This document shows, in pieces, positions 37,207 to 50,057 of a stretch of DNA of 64,000 bases. This DNA comes from Posidonia oceanica. Taxonomy: Eukaryota > Streptophyta > Magnoliopsida > Alismatales > Posidoniaceae. A program made the translations under genes and the position numbers. Numbering within the stretch: the stretch's first letter is position 1; every line of letters begins with the position of its first letter. A model generated the notes under the pieces. The model ran no database searches and was not told the origin of the DNA. It saw only the letters and a list, made by a program, of their open reading frames with translations. The DNA lies in contig JAZBRS010000054.1 of the NCBI GenBank assembly GCA_037176725.1, forward strand, positions 16,510,001-16,574,000, read 5' to 3'.

Positions 37207-37636
37207 GAAGATGTGTGGTATTGTATCCTTTTCTAGGTGTTGCTTGGTGGCAGAAGCAACATTGAGGGAGAAAGCTGTCTCCTTCACAAGGTGCCTGAGA
37301 TGGGGCTGTATCCTGCTCTGCGCCCTTTCCCTTGGTGACCAAAATACTTCTCACCTTAACAAGAACGAAATCAGAAGACTTATCAAATAATAATAATAAT
37401 AATGAAATGATAAGATACTTTTTCACAGCAAGAGCAGAAGATAGAGACAACTGACAGGAGGGTAAACACACTGGTATGCTTGTGTGTATCTGTTATATCT
37501 CCACACACACACTTTTATCCCACATGGAGAATCTACAGAGTTCTTGACACCTGGCTTCTGCTTTGCTTGGGAGATGAGATTACTATCAATAAAAAAAGTT
37601 GGAGGAGAAGCATCAACCACTAAACGGTGTGCTTTA
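37207..37636. other. GRF 5' flank
   Basis: Contains the upstream open stretch to 37350, a possible donor AAG|GTGAGA at 37357/37356, an (ATT)n run near 37390-37402 and a CA run near 37500. Probably 5' UTR and promoter; exact start not resolved. Confidence 0.4.
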
Positions 37637-38563
37637 CGATAGTTTGGTAGGGAGTCAGAATGAGTTGGGATGGAATAAAATAAGTGAGATCAAAATAAAA
37701 TTTTTATATTTAATATAAAAATAATTTTAGAATAATTATTTTCTTAAAAATTAGATTTCTATTGAATATGAGAATTTCATTCTCATTCCATTGAAAATTC
37801 TTCTTTTACGAGAAAACTCCTCTTAAATTAGAACGAACTCCTCTTTGCGCTTCTCATCAACAATTTTCATCGACAAAAAGTACTTCTGCTCGTTTTGCAG
37901 TAGCGACGGATGCTTCAACTATGACCTCGAGTACCACCATGCGACGTCATAGTCAGGACTTCCCAACTTTGTCCCCGTCAATGGTGGTTTCCACATCAAC
38001 CATGTGCCTGTGTCCTCGCCTTCTGTCATGTCGAATCGGCACTCTGGACTTGGAAGCACTTTAGGCTTGATTGGGCGTTTAGGAACTTCAAACTTGAGCC
38101 CATCGGGAACATCTTTTGGTTTTGGCAGCGGCACTCTTTGTGGACATCTATTGGTATTTGTTTTTTTTTTTTTTTTTGCCTCTCCCAAAACTTGTTCTTT
38201 TGTTTTTTCTAGTCTCTTTGGTCTTTCATGTGTGTATTGCTTCATCAATCTTTTCCTTTTTTTCGTAAAATCTTGTGTTCTTGTATGTAGTGATTATAAT
38301 TTGTTTCAATAAAAGTTTGACAAAGCAAAAAAAATGAGAAGAAATATCATATTGTTTTTTAACTTGTAGTTTGGAAATTATTATGATTTTTTACATTATT
38401 TTTGAAAAAGATCGAACACCAAGAAAAGATGTCTAAACAAAGATCGAGTCATTTTTACTCTACATTTTGATTGGATACTAGATACAGAAATGGAATAAAA
38501 CTATTCTATTCTAAATTTCATTTCATTGTAATTTATTTTCATTTCAACGTACCAAACACAGCA
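37637..38563. mobile_element. Candidate Harbinger/Tourist-like element, TTA TSD
   Basis: Begins CGATAGTTTGGTA and ends TACCAAACACAGCA, imperfect inverted repeats flanked by TTA (37634-37636, 38564-38566). The ends are rich in GGAATAAAA and its complement. Inside, minus strand 38248-37919 has a 109-codon frame with a coding-like stretch (LPKPKDVPDGLKFEVPKR, GTWLMWKPPL) running into a poly-T tract. Function unknown; the element call rests on short termini only. Confidence 0.35.
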
Positions 38564-40539
38564 TTACTTTGAATCAATTTGACAATTAAGTTGGATTATT
38601 GACTTTTTTTTTGTAAGTCGATCAATATAAAAAAAAAAAATCCAAAAAACTGAAACTTGTAGGTGTTTCGGAATTTTCACTCTCGTCACTAAGTAATTAT
38701 TTATTTCAAATAATCTACTACCAATAATCCTAAACAAACACATCTTCTCTCTGTGAAGACCGGTAGCTTTCTGGCGTGTCGTCATGTTTGAACTGTGAAC
38801 TGTGAAGTAAAGGAGAAAAGAAATAAAGAGACGGTGGAAAGGACAAGGGAGGTTCGATAGGTCTATTCTATCTTCGGGGGTTGGGCCGTGCTGTGTGACA
38901 GACGACAGTGTGAGTAGTGTAGTGTGTCCGCCACCCCAACAGTTTTTTAAAGGTGGCGGCTTTGAGGACTCAAACGAGGAGGAGACGAGGAAAAGCAGCT
39001 CAAAGAAAGCATCTAAGTAGGTAAACACAAAACAGTATGGTATTAATAATATGTTGGTATCAGGGAAACTTGGATCGTCCCAGTCCCAGTCCCAGGAGTA
39101 TGTGTTGTTGGTCATTCTTTTCTTGATAAGAGGTGGATATAAGTGTCGATCAATCTTCAGAATAATAGTTGAGTGAGCAAAATCCAGTTGACTGACAATG
39201 ATGACAACTTCTAGCTCCTTGGAAATGAGAAGACAATGCGAACTAACCAAACATTTCTGGCGGATGATAGAGACAGATTCATTTGGAAATTTTCTTCGTC
39301 GAAGAACTGCGGTTTTGTTCTGTATGTGGTGCCCTTTTTTATTTTCTGGTTGGTGCGGCGAAGGGTCATGTCAAACGCCTAACGAAAGGTATATAATAAA
39401 ATAAAAGTGAAAATGGATAAAGGGTATAATTGTAAATCCACGGGGAGCAGTGCACCATGGTTCTGGTCCGGGGATGACAGGAAGCAGGTTGTTGTGACAG
39501 AAAGAAAAGCAAGCGGTCGAGACCAACCAGAAGCAGGCAACAACCACCACACCACAACCTAATAAAGCTTTGTTGTTGTTGTTCTTCTTCTTCTTCTCCA
39601 GAGTTGTTTGATGTGATGTGACCCTGCGAAGCCACCTCTCGTAGTGTCTCTGAGTCGTACACCACCAACCAAGCACTAGGCCACACATCCCCCCAAGGAA
39701 TGGATGCCATCCAGAAAAGAATCCCACTGAACAGGTACAGGATGCTGTGTCAAAGTTAGTTTTTCTTTTCTTTTTTTCCGACGGGAGCAGAAAGAACTGC
39801 TTCAGTTACATATATTAAGATAAAAAAAGGTACATGAAGATAAACAAAACACGTGTAATAAACTCCATCAAAAGAAACTATCGGTATCGGTAATGCAATG
39901 GTGGCAACAGTGACAGCCATTGAGTCTCTTCCAAAAGCAGCGAATCGTAAAGTGTTGCTGGAATAATAATTATCTCTCCTCCTGTAGTTTAGTGTGATTG
40001 TATCTTATACTGACTACTAAGATTACGTGATTTTTTTCCTTTTAAAAATGATTTATTTATTTTTTGAAAAAAAAAAAAGACTACTAAGATGATGTCATTC
40101 GATGAAATATTGTTTTCCTTTTAAAAATGATTTATTTAAAATCATAGCTAACTCTATGATAACAGATTTAGCACTTGCTAGTATTTTTGCAAAATTCTCT
40201 TTTGTATTGCAGTTGAGGAACTTATAGTTTTGTTGTATTAATCAAAATCATAGCCAACTCTATAGTGTTCTTTTACCGGACGGTCGGAGAAGTCACTTGC
40301 TAAAAAAGATTCTTTCCGCTGTGCATCTCTCCCTTCGTCGAACCTTGAAATAGATCCACTATTTTTGAATTGTTCAAATTCAAACTTAGTGTGATACTCT
40401 CACCTTAGGTAGGTCCAATATCGAGGTTTGCCAGAGTCTAAGGTGTCCAACATATATGTACCGAACATATATATACCAACTGTCACATTTTTGTTTAGTT
40501 GTCAACACATGATAAAACACTTTTAAGAGAAAAATTGAA
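38564..40539. other. Intergenic, no supported gene
   Basis: Two minus-strand open frames (39250-38564, 228 codons; 39727-39371, 118 codons) have no recognisable domain and biased low-complexity composition. A 26-bp stretch including CCTTTTAAAAATGATTTATT is repeated near 40038 and 40113, and an AAAATCATAGC.AACTCTAT stretch near 40138 and 40243. Nothing else seen. Confidence 0.4.
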
Positions 40540-41311
40540 AAGAAGGGACTGGACTAGTCCTCAAAATTGTGAGATATGTGGTTATGCATTAGAAACTAAT
40601 AGTCACATTTTTTTATATTATCCTCTAGCTTTGAATATTTGAGGTTTTTTCTGTCAAATTCAGTTTGCTTATCTGCTACTTATATCTCTGAGATTTTTTC
40701 AATATTTCAGTTTGTAAAATTTAATGTTTCTCAAAAGGAATGGTGTATTATTATATTTGTTATTATGTGGACCTTGTGGCTTAATAGAAATGCAGTGATC
40801 TTCAGGAATAGTAGGGGAAACTTAACTTCAATTTTTTTTTTCAAATTCTTCACTTTTCTTCAATTTGCACAAAATATCTTATAGCAGGACATACTTCGAT
40901 TGCTTCTTCGATTTCTCAAGCAATCCAACAGTTGCAACAAGAATGAGATCAATCTCAGGCAGTACAACCTATCACAACTACTGATGGGCAAGTTGTAGGG
41001 GATGTTTTGGCTGCTGTCTCTAGTGCAGCTGATTTAAGTTTTCATTTACCGGATCTTTCGACTCATGATACGGGCATATAAAGAACGTTTTTAGTCTAGT
41101 TGTATTTTTTGAGGTTGTAACTTAATCTAGCCATATGCTCTGTGGCTGTTTGGACATGTTTAGTAGCTTATTTTGGTGATCATCCTTGTTGGTGATCTGG
41201 GTGCATTTTCCCAAATTTTGTAGGATATAAACTATATACCATTTTGGTTACTTGGTGGTGGCACACATTGCCAAGTATTTTTAATAGATAATTAAACTGC
41301 TTGCAAAAAAA
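40540..41311 (+). mobile_element. LINE 3' remnant (another copy)
   Basis: Begins with a zf-RVT-like zinc motif (CEICGYALETNSH) and continues with WTLWLNRNAVIFRN, both found downstream of plant LINE reverse transcriptase. Stops interrupt it. A 3' UTR follows and ends in an A tract at 41304-41311. Confidence 0.6.
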
Positions 41312-42175
41312 CATTCTCAAGTTTGGTACCAGAAGCTAAGTACCGGAGCGTAAAGGAAGTGAAGGCCCAAACTCATTGCGTCGAGCCCAAGGAAGCAATT
41401 GTGTCGAGAGAAGTGACACATGCAAGGTGTGATGGTCAAACAACCATTACAATGGCATAAAGATCGGAGGCTCGAGTGATTGCTCAGGAGTAACAAAGCA
41501 CAGGTCGTGTGGATGTTACACCAAGCTCACGCAAGGTCGAACATGTAACGAGCTGGAACTTAAAGTGGCAACCAAGGCGTGTCTTGATTGTATGCACTGG
41601 TGTTATGTATAAATATACATGTAAATAAGAGAAAGATGAGGAGCAGGAGTGTTTTCTCCCATTATATTCTATTAAAAGAAAATAGAAAAGAAAATATTTC
41701 CCTGATTTTGTGTGTTCTTGTGTGATTGTATTTGCATTTATACATACCTAAATGTAAAGTGGTGAAAGTTAGAGTAAGACTGAGTTGTGCTAAGATGTGT
41801 GTTTTTAGTTCAATACTACGTAAAATTTACTAAACATGAGTCTAAGGAAATTTTGTAACACTAAGCATGATAGGGAGTTCAACAAGTCAGGCCATTTAAT
41901 TTGCTCATCAAACTGAAATCATATCTCAGAAATCATATCTTATATGATTCAAGCTGAACGTCTCATCAATTCGGATCGCGTACATCATCCCAGAGCCAAC
42001 CCTTCTAGATCTTACATATATTTTTAAACTTGCTCCTTCAAGCTCAAGATGTGCCGAAAGTTTAGGGAAAATTATAAACAAAAGTTTTCAGGAATAAACT
42101 ATGTATCAAGGCATAATTTCCTTTCCTTGTTCCCCTTCGTGATGTCACTACCACGTACGAGGAATTATCATTCCA
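41312..42175. other. Intergenic, possible LTR relic
   Basis: Contains TGGTACCAGAAGC (41319) and, further on, TGTATAAATATACATG (41608), an order suggesting a decayed LTR element, but no paired ends were found. No coding frame. Confidence 0.25.
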
Positions 42176-42180
42176 TGAAA

Positions 42181-43953
42181 TATAACGTCCACACACACAC
42201 GAGCTCGAGAAAGTCATAACAGAGGTCCTATGTATGCATGAACATTACAAAATAGATAAAAAAGAACAATATAGAACCAATATATACAATTCATTTCTGA
42301 AACACTGTCTGTTACATAGTTTATTACATGACTTGAAAAATAAAGCAATGCAACTAAATTATTCTGGGTCTTATGTGTATTGGATTGAACCTTACTAAAC
42401 ACCATGCAAGTTCCAAAAGAAAACTTCTCTAAGATCCTTGATTACCTGCAATAAAAACCAAGAAAACTGTATGAGTTTAAGAAAATTTAGTATACATGTA
42501 GGATCCTAGCCTACCATAGATCTAAATAGTCTTTTATAGATGCCATGTTTTCACTTGCATTTCATTTCAGTCTTTTAGTAGATCCCTTTGACCACCCACC
42601 GCTGGCATAGTGCGGTCTTCCAGTTGGTATACAACCCATCCTCACCCTGGGTATTACATTTTCCATCTCACACTTAGTTCATTTGTGAAGACCTTATATA
42701 CCAACATGTGTCAATCAGTAGACATCAGATCTAAGTCTTGTGGTATTATCGTTGCCACTAGATCCGCATAGGATCCAACACTAAACCTCGTCAGGTCAGT
42801 ACGTCCCCCCTTAGGATCATTACTTCGAAGAGTCATATGCTAGGACTAGTTCTCTCTCTCTCTCAAGTCTTATTTTTGAGAAACAATAGAAATTTTTATA
42901 TCTTTTCTACTTAAATAGACTAAGCATTTATTCTTTATACATGAAAGGACTTGACTGTAAATCTCCATTCTACTTATTAAAAATAAGTGCAATGTTCTTT
43001 ATGTAATTTCCTCTTAAGTCTCAGTTTATAATGTAACTACAAAAACTTAACAACATTGCCATTTATAATACTTTAAAAACATTAAAACTCTATCAAGGAC
43101 CTAAATGCAATTATAATAATAGAACAGGAAAGGTATGGCATAGGACATTTAACATAAGAACTATATGAGAAAATGCATAATTATGCAAAAAACTGCAAAA
43201 TTTCTATATTCCAGAAATACATCAAAATCTTGGGTTGATTTGTAAATTACCCCAACAACACAGATCTTGCCCCTAACTCCAAGTAATTCAGCAAATATCA
43301 TAACACATATAAATACTTCGATCCGTAACTTTCCAAGGACTCGTATGTAATTTAATATCAAAAAAAATCCTAACACAAGCAATTAAAGGACTCCATTGTA
43401 ATTATCTCAAATAAGAATCAATATTGTATAAACACCCCAACCTCTCAGTTCTCCACTCACGCCAAAACCCAATACTATTCATTTATTTTTCCTACCATCA
43501 ACCAAAATAAAGCAAATCCTGTGCATCTTCTTTCCTACCTAAACCAAAAAAAGAAAACACTTGAACCCACAAAACGTAGGAACCCATCAAACCACACTCC
43601 ACCCCCACACACATACCTCTTCGGCGGCCGATCTACTCAATGACAAGCTCCTTTGATGGCGCATGGCGGCAACGGCTGCTCCTCCTCTCTCGACCGGGAG
43701 CTTCGGTAACTCTTCTCCTTCTTCCTTCCACTGCTCTCCTTCTCCTCACTCTTGCTTTGCAAACACCCGGGGTCGAGCTCCCTACTTATAGGCTACTAGC
43801 CGCCTCATTGCAAGAGTTGTCTTCCCCCCTTGCCGCCCCCTTACTGATGCCTCGGCCTCCACCATCGGCTCGCCTCCCGTCGACGGATCGCCTCCCACCG
43901 ACACCTCAACCGACGCTCCTGCTCGTGGTTGCTGCAACGACGCTGTCATTACA
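42181..43953 (-). repeat. 3' LTR of gypsy element 2 (1773 bp)
   Basis: TATAACGTCC to GTCATTACA, colinear with 50602-52347. The plus-strand frame at 43640-44077 is inside it and not a gene. Confidence 0.9.
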
Positions 43954-46900
43954 ACTTACCCCTCTTATAAAAATTTCGTCCTCAAAATTTACAGAGCAGC
44001 AAAACTTACCAAATAAGTTGAGGTACTTACTGTACATCTCACTCTCCAGCTCCCAAATAGCCTCTTCAATTCCATGATGCTGCCACTGAACCTTCACCAT
44101 CGGAACCACTCTCTTCCGAAGATTGTGCTCTTTGAATTCTACAATCCACATAGGCTTCTCCTCAAAAGATAAGTCTGCCTGGATCTCTGGAGTGCCATAC
44201 TTAATCACATGAGCTTCATCTGGTGTGTATCTCCTTAGCATTGATATATGGAATACATCATGTAACTTTGCATATTGTGGTGGTAGTGCCAATCTGTAAG
44301 CAACTTCACCGACCCGCTCCACAATACCAAAAGGTCCCACGTATCTAGGACTCAACTTTCCCTTTCACCCAAATCTCATTACTCCTCTAGCTGGTGATAT
44401 CTTTAGGAATACATGATCTCCAACTTCAAAATGCAATACCCAACGTTTACGATCTGCGTAACTCTTTTGTCTATTATGGGCTGCTTCCAATCTTCTTCTG
44501 ATTAAACCCACCTTATCTGCATATTGCTGAACAATCTCAGGTCCGAGCAGTCCCCGCTCTCCTACATCATTCCAGCATAATGGTAATCTACACGGTCTCC
44601 CATACAAAGCTTCATAGAGTGCCATCCCAATGCTTGAGTGGTAACTATTGTTATAAGCAAACTCCACTAGTGGTAAGTGTGTATCCCAACTACCACTAAA
44701 ATCTAAAGTACAAGCTCTAAGCATGTCTTCCAACGTTTGAATCGTTCTCTCTGATCGACCATCTGTCTGGAGATGAAAAGCTGTGCTAAACTTCAACTTT
44801 GATCCCAAAGTTTTCTGAAGACTCTTTCAGAAATTTGAAGTGAAACGAGGATCTCGATCTGAGATAATAGAAACTGGCACTCCATGCAATCTCACAATTT
44901 CCTGAATATATAACTCGACTAAGGTGTTCAGTTTCTGGTCCATCCGAATTGGTAGAAAATGCGCCGACTTAGTCAAGCGATCCACAATCACCCAAATCGC
45001 ATCATGCTTCCTCTTGGTATTAGGCAAACCACACACAAAATCCATGGTCACATTCTCCCATTTCCATTCTGGAATCTCTATAGATTGCGATACACCAGCC
45101 GGTCTCTAATGCTCAATCTTAATTTGCTGACAGACAAGACATCGTGAAACAAATTCTACAATGTCTTTCTTTATGCCATTCCACCAAAAATTCCTTTACA
45201 GATCCTTGAACATCTTTGTGGTGCCAGGGTGAATGTTGTATTGTGATCTGTGAGCTTCTTCTTGAATTTCTCCCTTTACATCAGAATCCTCAAGTACCCA
45301 TAGCCTGTTCTGAAATCGGATTCCTCTGTCAGATGCAACTCCAAGCTCTGAGTTTCCTTTATTAACAGCTTCAAGCATTATCTGCAGCTTCGGTGCCTGC
45401 GACTGAGCCAAGAGAACTTGTTCTACTAAGTTGGAACCAATATTCAGGTTAGCCAGTACTGCATTTTTCTTTTCTCCCACAAAAGGTTTCCACTGAGTAA
45501 ACTCTTCTACTAATTTCCATTCCTGAACTATCATATGAGCAACTAATCCTTCCCATTTCCTACTCAAGGCATCCGCCACTTTATTAGCCTTACCAGGATA
45601 GTAGGAAATACTAAAATCATAATCCTTTAGTAATTCCAACCATCTTTGCTGCCTCATATTCAATTCTTTTTGTGAAAACAAATACTTCAAACTTTGATGA
45701 TCCGTGAACACCTCAAATTGTTCCCCATACAAATAGTGACGCCAAATCTTCAGTACAAACACCACTGCGGCTAATTCCAAATCATGGGTTGGGTAGTTCC
45801 TTTCGTGTGGTTTAAGTTGCCTTGATGCATAAGCCACCACCTTACCATGTTGCATCAACACACAACCAAGTCCTGATCCAGAGGCATCACTGTAGATGAC
45901 AAAACCTCTACTGCCTGAAGGAAGTGTCAGAATTGGTGCAGATGTTAACCTCCTCTTCAATTCCATAAAGCTATCTTCACATCTTGCATCCCATTCAAAT
46001 TTTGCACCTTTCCTAGTCAGCTTTGTCATAGATAATGCTAACTTGGAGAAGTCCTGAATGAATCTCCTGTAATAACAAGGAAGTCTAAGAAAACTATGAA
46101 TTTCTACAACATTCTTAGGTTGATTCCACTTCGTCACTGCCTCAACCTTAGCTGGATCTACAGAAATTTCATCCTTCGACACTATATGTCCAAGAAACAT
46201 GACTTGATCCATCCAGAAGTCGCATTTGGAAAACTTGGCATAAAGCTTGTTCCTTCTCAGGATTTCTAACACAATCCTAAGATGATTCTTGTGCTGCTCT
46301 CTGTCCGGTGAATATATCAAAATGTCGTCCACAAACACAATCACAAACTTGTCTAGGAAATCCTTGAACACTCGATTCATCATATCCATAAATGCTGCTG
46401 GGGCATTAGTCAGTCCGAAAGGCATAACCATAAACTCATAGTGTCCATAACGTGATCTGAAGGCTGTCTTAGGTATATCATCATCTCTAATTCTCAATTG
46501 ATGGTAACTTGATCTCAGGTCAATCTTCGAGAACACAGAAGCGTCCTTCAATTGATCAAATAAGTCATCAATCCGAGGAAATGGGTACTTATTCTTCACA
46601 GTCACCTGATTCAACATCCGGTAGTCAATACACATCCTTAGTGATCCATCTTTCTTCTTGACAAATAACACAGGTGCCTCCCATGGTGAAACACTGGGTC
46701 TAATAAATCCCTTGTCCAACAACTCTTGCAGCTGTTTCTTTAATTCCTCCAACTCTGCAAGTGCCATTCGGTATAGTGCCTTTGTTCGTGGTGTAGTTTC
46801 CACCAATAATTCAATAACAAAATCAATCTCCCGCTTAGGGGGTAATCCAGGAAGATCTTCAGGAAAAACTTCTAGAAACTCCCTGGCAACCTCGATCTCC

Positions 46901-47431
46901 TCAAGTTTTGCTGGAGTTGATTCCATTTTAACTACACTGGCTAGATAAGCCTGACAACCCTTCATCATCAACCTTTGTGCTTTTATTGTAGAGACCATGT
47001 TCCAACCGTTCCCATGCTTGATTCCTTTAATCACTACCGCTGGTTTCCCAGGTTCTATGATAATAATCTTCTTCTCCCTACACTGGACATTAGCATAAAA
47101 TTGTGCTAACCAATCCATCCCCAAAATGACATCAAAATCCGTCATTGGAAGAGGTACCAAATTTGCGAGAAAATTTCGCCCATCTATCTTAATGAGTACA
47201 TTACTAAAGTATTGTCCTGCAATTACTATCTCTCCCAAAAGGGGTTGATACTTCTAATGCATAACTCAACTTCTCACGTAACATATCTAAAGTTTTAGCA
47301 AATCTTGAAGAAATAAAGGAGTACGTAGCACCATAATCAAAAAGTACTTTAGCAACATAATCAGAAACTGAGAGAGTACCTGCCACCACTCTATTGTGTT
47401 TCTCTGCCTCCTCTGCATTAATGGTGAACAC
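43906..47431 (-). pseudogene. Gypsy element 2 pol (PR-RT-RH-INT-chromodomain)
   Basis: Protease 47431-47204: active site reads FDYGA, Ser changed to Tyr, then a frameshift. From 47238 to 43906 a single frame carries RT ([34 protein letters not shown] intact), RNase H ([25 protein letters not shown]), integrase zinc region ([16 protein letters not shown]), D,D,E core ([27 protein letters not shown]) and a C-terminal region with YVGPFGIVERVGEVAYRLAL and VQWQHHGIEEAIWELE, the chromodomain-like tail of chromoviruses. Four in-frame stops interrupt integrase (at 45196, between 45195 and 45052, at 44827 and at 44365). The frame runs on into the 3' LTR. Role in life: replication and integration; now defective. 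Confidence 0.9.
43955..43966 (-). other. Polypurine tract of gypsy element 2
   Basis: Minus strand AAGAGGGGTAAG, one base from the 3' LTR start, the usual site for plus-strand priming. Confidence 0.75.
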
Positions 47432-48160
47432 ATGCCCTAGAACCCTTCACTGCTGTTCCTCAGGCCTCTTGCCTCTGGTGTCATCTCTCCTCTTATTCGG
47501 GCAATCTCTGATGAAATAACCCTTCTGCCCATAAGCTAGGGGCATGCACCAGTGCGTAGGTAGCATTCTTTACCAGGATGAAATCTGTTGCAATGAGGAC
47601 ACGCTCCCTGATCACCTCTGCCACCCATTTTGAGCTCTGTCTTCTGCTTCTTGAATGTTTGGGTGTCGCCTCTGCCGGAAAATCTATTCTTGGTTTGGTT
47701 ACCAAGGTTGCTACTGCTACTCCCCTTTTGATGCTTCTCCATCTCTTGCATGTACTCTTGATGGTCGTCATCTAAGACTGTAGCGCACTCAATTGCTTCT
47801 GCCAAAGTCTGAGGCCTACTTGTCCAGACTAAGGTTCTGAGTGCAGGGATTAGGCCCGAAGTGAACTTAGACGCACTTTTCTTTGGTGTACCATAAACTC
47901 CTAGACAATACTTTTCCAACTTATTGAACTTTGAAATATACTTCGCCAAAGTCAATTTATTCTGTGCCAACATTAGAAATTCTTGCCGCTTTTTCTCCTG
48001 AACGTGTTCTGGAAAATATTTTTCGTTAAAAACTTCCAAGAACTCCTCCCAAGAAATAACAGCTTCTTCTTCAAACTTGATTTCTCGAGTGGCTCTCCAC
48101 CAGTGTTCAGCTTCTTCTGCAAAGCGGTTGTAGATATTCTGTTTTGCTACTCCCTTCATA
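47432..48160 (-). pseudogene. Gypsy element 2 gag, C-terminal part
   Basis: Reads AEEAEHWWRATREIKFEEE, then the capsid-like YFPEHVQEKKRQEFLML and LRTLVWTSRPQTLAEAIEC, and a zinc motif CPHCNRFHPGKEC. A second knuckle after a frameshift near 47540 is degenerate (GQKGYFIRDCP, Tyr for His). The N-terminal part is 1.4 kb away at 49531-49800. Confidence 0.85.
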
Positions 48161-49530
48161 TTAGTGTAGTCTCTTACATTAGATTGCTCTTAGAAGCCCT
48201 CTGCCCAATCCAGATTGTTTCACTCGAGCCAAATGTTTTCTCTCAAGTTCAAAATGTTATCCTTATCTAAGCCCCAGGTGTCGGCAACCTAAATATTCTT
48301 CATGTCTTGACCAAATTTGGAAATTGAACTGACTGAGGGTGTTGTACGCTGACTTATCAGCGTACAACGTTGGCCGCTGGTTCTCCAGCGGCTAACATTG
48401 GCCGCTGGTTTTCCAGCGTCCAACGTGGCAACCCAGTTAGCCAAAAACTTTCCTTATTTGGTCTAATCCAAAAATCGTTTTTTGCCTTCTTTAGAACCTG
48501 TTGACCGGTCAAAGCCATCAAAGCCGTGTTTAAACATACTTAATGACTCAATAATTGGGGAATCTTCTCTGATCCTGGCAGTTATGCCTCGGAGGTCGTT
48601 ATACGCTGGGACTCCCGCTTATAACGTTATACGCTGGTTTTCCAGCGTATAACACTTCTGAAACAGGAAATTCTGCTGACTTGGCATTTGTGTCCTTTTT
48701 TGCTCCTTTCTTGCTTCTATAAAAGCAGGGGTACCCCCACTAGGACCACGGACGAAAATTGGAGGGATCTAGGCCGGATTTTTGGAACTTACATGCTCTC
48801 TTGAGATTAAAAATCTTAGAGAAGTGAGGTCCTTGAGAATTGAAAGAAAGAATAGAGTTTCTGAAAGGAGGAGAGTTTTTGAAAAGCTTGAGTGTCCCTT
48901 TGTCGTTATTGGCTTCATGTCAACATAGTTTGCACCTTGTGCATAGATAGAGGGAACTCTATTTTTTTTTCTTTTCATTTCTGATATCACATGTTCAATT
49001 CTATAGCATAATCAAGCATTTTATTTTGAGTTCATATATTGTTGTAGCTAAGTATACATTTCTAATTAGTTGCAACCGAGGGGATCAAACCCCTCGGGTA
49101 CGTATTTCATTATGCTTTGTTATTTTCTTTTCTACTCATTCTGAATAAGTTACTACACGTATTGATCCATCTTTGCGTTGTTTTGTTTCTTTTGTTTTGC
49201 TAACGTTTGTCATACAAGGAAGAAGAAGGAAGAAAGAGCTCACCAAGTACGGGCACCCTTGGGCAACGTTGGCGTTGTTCTAATGTAGCTGAACCCGTAA
49301 CCACATCACATCTCCCTAAGGCATTTCTAGGGTCGGCGAAAGCGAACCGAGAGTGGCGATCACACCGATTCCATCATACGTGGAGTGATGGAGTCGGATA
49401 CAAAAAAGGGGACCCCGAGAAAGAGGAGATAGAGCCAAAAAGGGGATACAAGCCTTCTTCCCTTCCCCTCTCCCCTCAAAGCAAAAATCCCATATCCACA
49501 GCGGTACGTGGCCAGATCCACCCTTCTCTG
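48160..49530. mobile_element. Insertion splitting gypsy element 2 gag, LTR-like
   Basis: Separates CPAE (gag N-part, minus strand) from AEEAEHWW (C-part). On the plus strand 48341-49211 looks like a promoter-bearing LTR: hairpin cluster, TATAAAA at 48718, GGGGTACCCC just after, later CCGAGGGG/CCCCTCGG stem at 49076-49097, and purine-rich sequence after 49215. Left part 48160-48340 reads NNLDWAEGF on the minus strand, source unknown. Exact ends and target duplication were not found, so whether this is a solo LTR or a fragment is open. Confidence 0.5.
48341..48653. repeat. Cluster of five related hairpins
   Basis: Stems at 48341-48368, 48369-48396, 48397-48424, 48598-48625 and 48626-48653, each 28 bp. 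First and fifth are perfect 12-bp stems with 4-base loops: GTTGTACGCTGA and GTTATACGCTGG, each followed by its exact complement. They differ at two positions and both differences are compensated on the other arm. Second has one G-T pair; third and fourth are imperfect. They lie upstream of the TATA box at 48718. Confidence 0.85.
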
Positions 49531-49800
49531 CTGGGCAACTCATTGCCCTAAAAATCTTTTCCATATTATTAATCCAACTCTCAGCCTTCTCTGGATCCAC
49601 CTCTCCTACAAAGCTAGGTGGATTGAAAATCTATAGCTGGAGTCCGCTCCCTTCTGACCGCTTGACTCGCCAATGCTTGAGCCAGCTATCCAATAGATTC
49701 TATCATAAATTGCCTTTATTCCTCCCAACTACCATTTTGGTCTGCACCATTGCCAGAGCATGTTCCCTGACCCCTTCCTCGTCCTGGACGCACCATTCTG
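49531..49800 (-). pseudogene. Gypsy element 2 gag, N-terminal part
   Basis: Contains FNPPSFVGEVDPEKAESW then INNMEKIFRAMSCPAE, the typical start of gypsy gag, with three stops upstream (near 49700-49630). It ends where the insertion begins. Confidence 0.75.
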
Positions 49801-50057
49801 ACATCCAAATAAAAATACTACCTCGAATCATAGTATGTAAAGCAAACCAAATAGTATTTATACTCAAAAGGGTCACTTTATTAATCAAACGAGGTTACAA
49901 GAGTATTCTTAATTAAAAGATAGTTGAACATCACTCATAGTTACATCTCTAGCTTAGGAATCCAAGCAGAAGTAATACTAGGAGGACTCATGCATGTCGT
50001 AAGGAATCCGTGGCACTTTTTGACGGAATTATCGGACACGGATATCCAACCACAACT

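Noticed and set aside
38564..39250. 228-codon minus-strand frame
   Set aside because: Biased composition, no domain, no splice structure and no context; probably chance.
39371..39727. 118-codon minus-strand frame with hydrophobic stretches
   Set aside because: Overlaps another frame of similar length and includes a (GAA)n/(CAA)n tract; no family recognised.
43640..44077. Plus-strand 145-codon Leu/Pro-rich frame, repeated at 52063-52350
   Set aside because: It lies in the gypsy element 2 LTR, antisense to the element.
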